Assembly (NCBI RefSeq): GCF_000718025.1
Contig: NZ_JODS01000024.1
Span: forward strand, 52,528 to 116,527
Direction: 5' to 3'
DNA length: 64,000 bases
Source: Kitasatospora purpeofusca
GTDB lineage: Bacteria > Actinomycetota > Actinomycetes > Streptomycetales > Streptomycetaceae
Shown here piece after piece: positions 43,084-51,000 of this stretch. A program made the position numbers and the translations under genes. Below the pieces are notes generated by a model that saw only the letters and a program-made list of their open reading frames with translations, had not been told where the DNA came from and ran no database searches. Within the stretch, counting starts at the first letter, position 1; each line of letters begins with the position of its first letter.

Positions 43084-44006
43084 CGGCCGAGCAGGGCCTT
43101 CAGCGTCCGCGCGGTCGCACGGGGGAAGGCGGTGTTCCCGTTGTGCCCGCCGGGGAAGGCGACCGGTTCGGTGCCGAGCAGTGCGGCCAGCGCCAGCGCG
43201 CAGCGGTAGGTGTGCACGTCCGGGCGGGTGGTGCGGCCGGTGGCGGGGAGGACGCGGGTGCCGGAGCGCCGCGCGGCGGCGGCCAGCTCGGCCGGGCCGA
43301 GTCCGTCGGTGGTGACGGCGGTGAACTCGGTGCGGACGAAGAAGTCGAAGTTGGCCACCCGGCGGGGCGTCATCGGCTGCGGGGTGAGGCCCTCCTCGGT
43401 GGTGTCGTGCCGGGGGTCGATGCCCAGGTGCCGGGCGATCGCGGGGAAGGCCGCGGCCGTGCCTCCGGTGGCGTGCGCCGCCTGGATGGCGAGGAGTTCC
43501 GCGACATGCTCCTCGCGGTCCGCCGGGGGCAGCAGGTTCGGCAGCACGGGCTCGTGCGCGATCAGGGTGCCGAGCACGCCCGGGTGACGGACCAGCACCT
43601 GGAGGCCGATCGCGGCGCCCATGCTGAACCCGGCCATCAGGGCGGGCTCGGGAGCGGCCCCGCCGGTTCCGTCCGTGCCCGTGATCCGGGCGGCCTCGGC
43701 GAGCAGCAGCGCGACGTCGTCGGCGTGGTCGGCCATGGTGACCGGCCGGGCGGGGTCGTCGAGGGTGCTGCGGGAGAGGCCGCGGCGGTCGTAGGTGACG
43801 ACGGTGAAGGTGTCGGTGAGGTGCGGGACGAGGTCGACGGTGCGGTCGGCGTCGCCCTCGCCGCTCTGCGAGAGCAGCAGGACGGGGCCGCTGCCCGCGA
43901 GCCGGTAGTGGAGGGTCGCGCCGGGGGCGGCGAGTGTGCCTTCGGTGGCGGTGCCCTCGGTAGTGGTGCTCTCGGTGGCGGTGCTTTCGGAAGCGGTGGC
44001 GGTCAT
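43080..44006 (-). CDS. Alpha/beta hydrolase, MarR-controlled
   Basis: 308 residues. The first ~28 residues are T-E-S/T-E-G repeats. The fold follows: L-H-Y-R-L-A-G-S-G-P-V-L-L-L-S-Q-S-G, V-T-Y-D-R-R-G-L-S-R-S, nucleophile A-G-F-S-M-G-A-A, and a late G-G-H-N-G with the catalytic His. It is a cytoplasmic esterase, lactonase or haloperoxidase-like enzyme. The divergent MarR gene and the six-unit operator array between them imply induction by a ligand of the MarR protein. Confidence 0.85.
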   Translation of the reverse strand: MTATASESTATESTTTEGTATEGTLAAPGATLHYRLAGSGPVLLLSQSGEGDADRTVDLVPHLTDTFTVVTYDRRGLSRSTLDDPARPVTMADHADDVALLLAEAARITGTDGTGGAAPEPALMAGFSMGAAIGLQVLVRHPGVLGTLIAHEPVLPNLLPPADREEHVAELLAIQAAHATGGTAAAFPAIARHLGIDPRHDTTEEGLTPQPMTPRRVANFDFFVRTEFTAVTTDGLGPAELAAAARRSGTRVLPATGRTTRPDVHTYRCALALAALLGTEPVAFPGGHNGNTAFPRATARTLKALLGR

Positions 44007-44064
44007 GGCGGTGGGTGTCCCTTCGGTGGGTGGTGCCGCTGTCCGGCGGGCCCGACCGACACTA

Positions 44065-44141
44065 GAGCATCGAGAAAGATGTATCAATAGAGATGTATCT
44101 AATTCGATGCATCATCTTCAATGCATCGAAGCCGATGTAGC
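44065..44141. promoter_or_regulatory. Six-unit 14-bp operator array between hydrolase and MarR genes
   Basis: ATGTATC or ATGCATC cores start at 44079, 44093, 44107 and 44121, with variants GAGCATC at 44065 and ATGTAGC at 44135, an exact 14-bp period. GATGCATC is itself palindromic. The stretch is AT-rich in a GC-rich genome and ends 10 bases before the MarR start. Confidence 0.75.
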
Positions 44142-44150
44142 CTGGCGGCC

Positions 44151-44615
44151 ATGAACGGAGTCGAGCTGTTCCTCCTGGGCCGCACGCTGATGAAGGTCGG
44201 CGAGCAGGCCATGCCCGAACCGGCCACCGGCTCGCGCGGCTCCGTCCGCTCGGTCCTGGTCACCCTGGGCGAGATCGTCGCCAGCCCGGGCACGACCGTC
44301 GGCGAGATCGCCACCCGCACCGGACTGCCGCAGAGTCAGGTCTCCACCGCCGTCGCGCGGCTGGTGGAAGCGGGCTCGGTCCTGACCGAGCCGGACCCCG
44401 CCGACCGCCGCCGACGGCTCGTCCGGCCCGCCGCCCAACCCTCGGCCCGGGTGGCCGAGGTCCGGGCCACCACCGTCGACGACGCTCTCGCGGCCGCCCT
44501 CGCCGGACCCGGCGGCGCCGCCCCGGACCCGGCCGTCCTGCACGCCGTCACCGAGGCCCTGGCCACCCTCGCCCGGCACCTCGCCCCCGGCCGCCCGGTC
44601 CCGTCGGCGGGGTGA
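44151..44615 (+). CDS. MarR-family winged-helix regulator
   Basis: 154 residues. The HTH region V-G-E-I-A-T-R-T-G-L-P-Q-S-Q-V-S-T-A-V-A-R-L-V-E-A-G and wing D-P-A-D-R-R-R-R-L-V are MarR-like. The dimerisation helices are short. No ribosome-binding site is visible and the last operator unit ends 10 bases before the ATG, so a leaderless transcript is plausible. It should bind the 14-bp array and control the divergent hydrolase and itself. Confidence 0.85.
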   Translation: MNGVELFLLGRTLMKVGEQAMPEPATGSRGSVRSVLVTLGEIVASPGTTVGEIATRTGLPQSQVSTAVARLVEAGSVLTEPDPADRRRRLVRPAAQPSARVAEVRATTVDDALAAALAGPGGAAPDPAVLHAVTEALATLARHLAPGRPVPSAG

Positions 44616-44702
44616 TCCCGCGCCGGCTTCGCCCGGTCGTGGGAACGGCCGTTCGTACGGCATGGCTTCCGCTCCGGGTCGTGATCGCCTAGCCTGCCGC
44701 GC

Positions 44703-46241
44703 ATGATCAGCAGTCACTCCGCCGGTCCGGACGGGCCGCGAGACGGACGTACCGCCCGCGCCGCTCGTATCACCCGCGCTGCCCGCGTTGCCCGTTCCGG
44801 CCCGCTCGCCGCGCTGCTCGCCGCCGCGCTCGGCCTCGGCACCGTCGCGCTGACGGCTCCGCACGCCGCCTCCGCCGCCCCCGGAGCCGTCCCGGCCGCT
44901 CCTGGCGTCGCCCCGGCCGCCGCCGCGCCCGGCGACGTGGTGGTCGACGAGCACTTCGACGGCCCCGGCCTGCCCGCCGGCTGGACGGCTGTCGAGGGGC
45001 CGTGGCGGATCGAGAACGGCCGCCTGGTCGGCAACTCCGCCGACTGGAACCAGCAGACCCGGATCACCTTCGGCCGCCACCTCACCGACTTCCGGCTGGA
45101 GGTGACGGCCCGCTTCGACAGCGTCGTCGACGCCGCCCGCTGGACCGCCCTCGGCCTGGACGTCCCGGCCAACGGCACCACCCCGTGGTCGATCGCCACC
45201 GTGCGCTCCGGCACCACCGCCGCCAACGGCCTGGAGTTCGCCCGGCGCACCCCGGCCGACGCCTGGAACGTCACCGACACCGCCGTCGGACCCGCCGCGG
45301 CGGGCACCGGCCGGGACGTCCGGCTCGCCGTCGAGGTGCACGGCGGCGCGGCCCGCTGGATCTTCGACGGCCGCGAGGTCATGCGCACCACCCAGGTCGC
45401 CCGGAGCGCGGACGGCGGTCAGGCCCTGCTGGTCAACGGCGCCCAGGTCTCCTTCGACGACCTCAAGGTCACCGCGCTCGCCCCCGGCGCCTTCCTCCGG
45501 CAGCCCGGCGCGCCGCTCACCGTCATCGCCCACCGCGGCGCCTCCTCCGCAGCCCCCGAGAACACCCTGCTGTCCGACGAGGTCGCCCGGCGCGCGGGCG
45601 CGGACTGGATCGAGAACGACGTCCAGCCCAGCAAGGACGGCGTCCCCCACGTCCTGCACGACGACACCGTGGACCGCACCACCAACGGCAGCGGCCGCGT
45701 CCGCGACCTGACGGCCGCCCAGCTCGGCGCACTGGACGCCGGCGCCTGGTTCGCCCCGACCACGGCCGGCGCCCGCGTGCCGACCCTGGCCGCCCAGCTC
45801 GACGACCTCCGCACCCGCGGCGGCAGCCTGCTGCTGGAGATCAAGGGCCCGCACACCCGCGACGAGGTGGCCCGGATCGTCAAGGACATCCGCGACCGCG
45901 GCATGGCCGGCCGGGTCTTCGTCCAGAGCTTCGAGACCGACGCCCTGCGCTACACCCGCGAACTGGCCCCCGAACTGCCCCTCGGCCTGCTGCGCGCCTC
46001 CCTCGACGCCGACCCGGTCGCCGTCGCCCGGGACCTCGGCCTGTCCGCCTACAACCCCGCCGACACCGCCCTCGCCACCCGCCCCGAGGTGGTGGCCGCC
46101 CTGCACGCGGCAGGCGTCGCGGTCAACGCCTGGACGGTCGACGCACCCGCCCGCTGGAAGGCCCTGGACGCGGCGGGCGTGGACGGCATCATCACCAACC
46201 GCCCCGCCGAACTCTCCGGCTGGCTCGCCGCCCGCCAGTAG
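44703..46241 (+). CDS. Secreted glycerophosphodiester phosphodiesterase with N-terminal beta domain
   Basis: 512 residues. A long basic signal peptide (cleavage near A-A-S-A-A at ~59) is followed by a beta-sandwich (lectin/LamG-like) domain at ~80-260 with D-E-H-F-D-G and W-R-I-E-N-G-R-L-V-G. The GDPD TIM barrel begins V-I-A-H-R-G-A (277-279), then A-P-E-N-T, W-I-E-N-D-V-Q and V-L-H-D-D-T-V-D-R-T, and ends G-I-I-T-N-R-P. It hydrolyses glycerophosphodiesters or teichoic-acid-like polymers outside the cell, giving glycerol phosphate. A hairpin follows the stop. Confidence 0.92.
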   Translation: MISSHSAGPDGPRDGRTARAARITRAARVARSGPLAALLAAALGLGTVALTAPHAASAAPGAVPAAPGVAPAAAAPGDVVVDEHFDGPGLPAGWTAVEGPWRIENGRLVGNSADWNQQTRITFGRHLTDFRLEVTARFDSVVDAARWTALGLDVPANGTTPWSIATVRSGTTAANGLEFARRTPADAWNVTDTAVGPAAAGTGRDVRLAVEVHGGAARWIFDGREVMRTTQVARSADGGQALLVNGAQVSFDDLKVTALAPGAFLRQPGAPLTVIAHRGASSAAPENTLLSDEVARRAGADWIENDVQPSKDGVPHVLHDDTVDRTTNGSGRVRDLTAAQLGALDAGAWFAPTTAGARVPTLAAQLDDLRTRGGSLLLEIKGPHTRDEVARIVKDIRDRGMAGRVFVQSFETDALRYTRELAPELPLGLLRASLDADPVAVARDLGLSAYNPADTALATRPEVVAALHAAGVAVNAWTVDAPARWKALDAAGVDGIITNRPAELSGWLAARQ

Positions 46242-46249
46242 CCGCCGGA

Positions 46250-46277
46250 CGCTCGGCCGGGAACCCCCGGCCGAGCG
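46250..46277 (+). terminator. Hairpin after the glycerophosphodiesterase
   Basis: A perfect 11-bp stem (46250-46260 with 46267-46277) and 6-base loop, nine bases after the stop. Confidence 0.65.
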
Positions 46278-46567
46278 CCCGGCCGTGGGGCCGGCCCGAC
46301 TCCCGGATCCCGTCGACCCGGTCGTGGATCCGGTCCGCGTCAGGCGTTTCGGAAATCCTCGGCGATTCCCGGAAATCGAGAGAATGCCGGGTCGGGCGGT
46401 TCCGGTTCCACTTCCGGTATTCGCCGAAAATTTCGTGGCGGAATCGGACCGTCCTCGATCCGGTTCCGGACATCGCACAAGAAGTATCGGCGATTGCGGG
46501 AGGCCGACTGTTGTCATGGTCCGGCACGTCGGTTTCCAGGAGTACGCGTCGTACGAAGGAGTCCAGG

Positions 46568-46996
46568 ATGTTCGGTAGGAACTACGCGCGCACGGCGGCC
46601 CTCGCCGTGGCGGCCGGTTCGGTTCTGTTCGCGGTCCCCGCGACCGCCGATGCGGCGGTCACGGCCTACACCCCGCAGACCGCCTGCGGGTCGAGCTACG
46701 TCACGAAGGATTCCTTCAACCTGCCGGGCGGCACCTCGACGGTCTACCTGACCTACAGCAGCGCGACCGGCAAGAACTGCGTCGCCACCATCAAGAACTC
46801 CAAGGTCGGCACCCCGACGCCGACCGGCGCCTACCTGACCTTCGGCGACGGCAGCGGGAGGCAGGAGGAGTTCCGGGACTTCAGCTACTACGCCACGGCC
46901 TACCTCTACGCACCCGGGCAGTGCATCTACTACGGCGGCCGGGACTACAACTCCGGCGACTGGTGGAGCAAGGGCCCGGGCTGGTGCGGCAAGTGA
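46568..46996 (+). CDS. Small secreted protein, unknown
   Basis: 142 residues; AAGGAG precedes the ATG. A signal peptide (R-T-A-A-L-A-V-A-A-G-S-V-L-F-A to A-D-A-A) is followed by ~110 residues rich in Tyr, Gly and Thr with four Cys (Q-T-A-C-G-S, K-N-C-V-A, G-Q-C-I-Y-Y, G-W-C-G-K) that probably form two disulfides. D-F-S-Y-Y-A-T-A-Y-L-Y and Y-Y-G-G-R-D-Y are notably aromatic. No family recognised. The promoter region (46300-46500) is AT-richer than average, and a strong terminator follows. Confidence 0.72.
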   Translation: MFGRNYARTAALAVAAGSVLFAVPATADAAVTAYTPQTACGSSYVTKDSFNLPGGTSTVYLTYSSATGKNCVATIKNSKVGTPTPTGAYLTFGDGSGRQEEFRDFSYYATAYLYAPGQCIYYGGRDYNSGDWWSKGPGWCGK

Positions 46997-47054
46997 CGTC
47001 CGCACCGTAGCCCGCCCGCCGGGCCGACCGGCGGCGTTCCGGCGAGGCCGGTCC

Positions 47055-47086
47055 AGGCCCCCGCCGGAACAATCCGGCGGGGGCCT
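47055..47086 (+). terminator. Perfect 13-bp hairpin terminator
   Basis: Stem 47055-47067 with 47074-47086, loop AACAAT, then TT. It ends the small secreted protein transcript. Confidence 0.75.
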
Positions 47087-47280
47087 TCGTCGGGCGGGCC
47101 GTTCCGGGGACGAGGCCGGAATGCCCGGTCGTCCGGTCCGTCCCGAATCCCGCCGGAGCACAATTCCCCGTACGCAAGCCACCGGGAAAGACGCCGCCCT
47201 CCGCCGCCTCCGCGTTCGGCGCCTCCCTCGGCCGCTCCGGTGAAACGCGGTCTGCCGATAACCCGGACGGAATCCACTTC

Positions 47281-47327
47281 ACCGCCCCCACCGCAGCAAC
47301 GACCGTCGTTGCGGCGCTGGGGGCGGT
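47281..47327. repeat. Cruciform-like inverted repeat
   Basis: An outer 9-bp stem (47281-47289 with 47319-47327) encloses an inner 7-bp stem GCAACGA/TCGTTGC (47296-47302 and 47306-47312) with a 3-base loop. It lies upstream of the Pepco/caspase operon and behind an existing terminator, so its role is unclear. Confidence 0.5.
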
Positions 47328-47470
47328 GGTCGTCGTGGCGTGATTGATTGCCCGACAATCGAGCCGGGGCCTGGGTGATGTTGTGATCGATCTTCCGGTT
47401 CCGCATCACCACCAACCGCCCGGCCGGATTCCCCGGCTGTGCGGTCAGCCCAACTCCCAGGCGGAGCCCC

Positions 47471-47500
47471 CCGCCGTCGGCCGCGGTCGGCCGACGGCGG
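47471..47500. repeat. Perfect 12-bp inverted repeat
   Basis: CCGCCGTCGGCC (47471-47482) and its complement (47489-47500) around a 6-base loop, about 175 bases before the Pepco-like gene. It could be a terminator insulating the operon or a leader structure. Confidence 0.5.
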
Positions 47501-47673
47501 CGTTCCCGGGTCGGTCACAGGCGTCACGGCAGTCTTCGTCTGACTCACCATCAACAGCCGTGATCAATCGGCGGATCGACTTCAATCACCGGCCTCCGGG
47601 GGCTATCCTCGCCCTGCGGTGGATCACACACCGGAGTCGGCCTGGGGCGTGGATCGCGCGGGGTGGGGGAGAA

Positions 47674-47997
47674 GTGGCGGACGAGGTGGAGTCCTTGGAT
47701 TCCCTGGTGTTCTGGGTGACCGAGGACGAGGAGGAGGACGGCGACACGATGGGCGTCTTCCGGCGCGACCGGGAGGCCGTGCTGCGCCGGGTGCCGCTCG
47801 GGGCGCTGCGCTCGAACCTCGCGGAGACGGTGGACGCGCTCCAGACGCTGTTCGAGCAGATCGCCGACCGCGGCGGCCCGTTGCCGCTCAAGGAGGTCCA
47901 GTTGAGCTTCCAGGTCTCCGCCTCGGGCGGCGTCCAACTGGTCGGCAGCTCCCAGGTCCAGGGCACCCGTGGGATCACCTTCGTCTTCGGCAACTAG
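47674..47997 (+). CDS. Pepco (peptidase-co-occurring) domain-like protein
   Basis: 107 residues from a GTG behind GGGGGAGAA. An acidic start (L-V-F-W-V-T-E-D-E-E-E-D-G-D) leads to a helix (SNLAETVDALQTLFEQIADR) and a beta region, P-L-K-E-V-Q-L-S-F-Q-V-S-A-S-G-G-V-Q-L-V-G-S-S, ending in G-I-T-F-V-F. This E-V-x-L-S-x-x-x-S-A-x-G-x-x-x-L-x-G ... G-I-x-x-x-F pattern fits the Pepco domain described next to caspase or trypsin effectors in predicted conflict systems. The caspase gene starts nine bases after the stop, so the two are an operon. Its likely role is a partner or regulator of the peptidase. Confidence 0.7.
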   Translation: MADEVESLDSLVFWVTEDEEEDGDTMGVFRRDREAVLRRVPLGALRSNLAETVDALQTLFEQIADRGGPLPLKEVQLSFQVSASGGVQLVGSSQVQGTRGITFVFGN

Positions 47998-48006
47998 CGG
48001 GACCGG

Positions 48007-51000
48007 ATGGGCGGGTTCGCCGCACTTCTGATCGGCGCCAGCGACTACGCGCGGGTGGGGTTCACCCCACTGCCCTTCGTCCCCCGGGACCTCGAACGCC
48101 TGGACGCGGCCCTGCGGGCACGCGGCTTCCGGGTCGAGCGGCCCGGGGCGGGCGAACGGATCAGCTGGAACTTCGTGAACGGCGAGGTCTCGCGCTTCCT
48201 GGAGAAGGCCCGGCGGGGCGAGACACTGCTGATCTGCCTGAGCGGACACGGCCTGCACGCCCAGGGCGTGGACTATCTGATACCGGAGGACCTGCACCGC
48301 TACCGGAAGCCGCTCTGGTCCGGCTGCGTCGCCATCGACTGGCGCAGCGAGGTCGAGAACACCCGCGCCGCACAGGTGCTGTTCCTCATCGACGCCTGCC
48401 GGGAGGGTGTCGGGGGCGACACCATGGCCGGCGCGGTCGGTTGGGCGAGCGGGCGGGCGATGACCGTCAAGTCCCTGCGGATCGCGCACCTGTACGCCTG
48501 CTCGCCCGGTGGGTACGCGCACTTCGTCGCTGCGCGGAGCGGATCGTTCAGTCTGTTCTCGCGCGCGGTCCTGGACGAGTTGCTCGCGCACGACGGTCCG
48601 CTGACCCTGGAGCAGCTGAGCGAGGCCGTCCAGTGCCGGATCGAGGCGCTCCACGCCGAGCACGGCAAACCTGGCTCCGCCCAGGAGGTCCGCGTTCTTA
48701 CCGATACCGACCAGGGGGAGTTCGTCGTCGCGGGCCCGCTGCTGGAGCTCGCCCCCGTGCCGGTCGAGGACGAATCGCCGACGCCGCAGCAGCCGTCGGT
48801 CGCCCCCGACGTCAACGAACTCCTGGGCCGTGCCGTCCACCAGTACCAGACCTCCGGGCGTACCGAGCTGCTGGAGGAGTACGCCGCGCTCGGTCCGACG
48901 GACGAACTGCTCGCCCACACCAGCTGGTTGGACGCCACAGCGGTCTCCGCGATGTGGGACGCGGTGGCCCGGCGGCGCCCCGTCGCCTCGCTGTCGGAGC
49001 TGATCGGGGCGCTTTGCGAAGCCGGGCGCGGGGGCGTCGGGCACCGGCTCCTGGAGGTGGCGGCCGTCCGTGCGGCGCCCGAACCGCCGGTGCTGCTCAC
49101 CGGGCTGGCCGCACTCGCCGCACCGGACGGTGACGCCGGACTGTCGGAGGAGACGGTCGACGCCCTGCGGTCGACCCTGCTCCGCGCGCTGGCGGCGCTG
49201 CCGGCGGACGCCTGGGCGGCGTGCGTCGTGGAACTGCACCGGGCCGGACTCGCCGCCGAGGCGGCCCGGGTGTCCGACGGGTCGCGGCCGGTGGAGGACC
49301 TGCCACCGCTGCTGGCCGCACTGGAGGCGGAGGAACTGCCGGCGGAGGTCCGCCGGTTGGTGCGGGCGACCGTGGCCAGGCTCGGTTCCCGGTCGGTGGA
49401 CGGCTTCCTCGTGGTGCTGTCCCTGGCCGGGGCGGTCGAGGCCAGGGCGGCGGCGCTCGCGGCGGTGGCGGAGTGGCCGGCGGAGGCGGTCGCCGGGTGG
49501 CTGCGGTCCACCAGGGGGCGGGGTGGCCTGGAGCGGGACGCGACGGCCGTCCTCCGGACCCTGGTGGCCCAGCACCGCGACGTACGGGGCGTGCTGCGGC
49601 TGCTTCGCGAGGCCGGTATGTCGCGGTACCTCGACGTGTTCCACGAGGAGTGCGCCCGGCAGGAGCCCCGGGACCTGCACCGGTTGCTGCGCGGACTGTC
49701 GGGCGGCGATGTCCACGAGGGCGCCCGCCCCGACGACGACGCCGTTGCCGTCGTACGACTCGCGGCCGGCCTCATGGTGCCGAAGGAGGTGGGGGAGCTG
49801 ACCGTCCTGCTCTGCGGCCACGGACCGGACAATCTGCTCGCACCCTTCCTGGAGGTGCTGTGCGGGGCGTCGCCGGAGCGGGTGGCGCACATCCTGGTCC
49901 GGGTCCGGGAACTCCCGGGCGTGGGGCGGTCGGACCGCGACCCGGTCGCGGCCGCCGTGTCGGTGCTTGGCCGGCGGTACCCGGCGGAGCAGGTGGGGCC
50001 GCTGTTCGCGGAGCTGGAGCAGCGCCGCCTGTCTGCCGTCGCGCCCCTGCTCCAGGACACCCTGATCCGCAACCGGTCGGCGGTGGAGCTGCTGACCGTG
50101 CTGGCGCGGATGCCGTCGGCGGCGCGCGACGCGCTCCTGCGCCGGATCCTCGCGCTGCGCCGGGAGCCGGGCCGGCTCGCCGATCTGCTCGACGCCAGCG
50201 ACGAGGAGCGTTTCGGCGAGCTGGGGAGAGAGGTGGCGCGGGTGGTCGTCAGCGAGTGCCGGGCAGCGGAGCTGAACGCTCTGCGGGCCGAGTTCCGGTC
50301 CGGGAACCGGGGGGTGGGAGCCGGGGAGCGGCTGCTGCTCGACGAGCTCTCGTCCGTTCGGGGCGCGCCGGCAGCGGCGCCGGCCCCGGACCTGGTGCCG
50401 GTTCCGCTCCTGGAGTCGACGCCTGCGTCCGAGCCCCGGGAGCCGGTCGGTCCGGCCGGAGCGGAGGCCCCGGCCGTCCTCGCGCCGCTCGCCACCGTCA
50501 ACGGTTCGACGCCGTCGGAGCCCGGTCCGGCGGTCTCGGCCGGCCGGCCGCCCGTGGACCCGGCCGCGGACCGGGGCACCCTGCTCGGCGTGGCCTGGCG
50601 GGGCTCGCCCGGCGAGGTGGCCGAACTGATCGTCGCCGTCGACGCCCGGGGGCCCGGCGGGGCGGCGGTCGATGTCGATGACCTGCTCCGTGCCTTCCTC
50701 GATGCCGGACTGGTGGAGCGGAGCGGAGTGCTGGTCGAGGCCCTGCGGTCCGAACATCGCGGATCCCGCCCCGGTGACCGACTGGTCGAGGCGCTGAGGG
50801 CGCACGCCGCCAGGCTGTTCGCGGCGGCCAGGGCGATCGGTTCCGAACCGGGCACGCACTATCTGCTGGACGCGTTCCTGGGCGGGCCGCAGCTCCGGTC
50901 CGAGGAGTTCCGTGCCCTGATCGGGGAACTGGGCCGGACCGGCGGCGGGCGGGAGGCCGGTCTCCTGCTGGACCGCCTGGGCCGTTCCCAGCCACCCCCG

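Larger units (their letters stand above)
46997..47673. other. Long intergenic region before the Pepco/caspase operon
   Basis: 677 bases with three hairpins (47055-47086, 47281-47327, 47471-47500). They are followed by an AT-richer stretch with repeated TGATC/GATTG words (47341-47610) that probably contains the operon promoter. No reading frame with start, ribosome-binding site and codon bias was seen. Confidence 0.5.
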
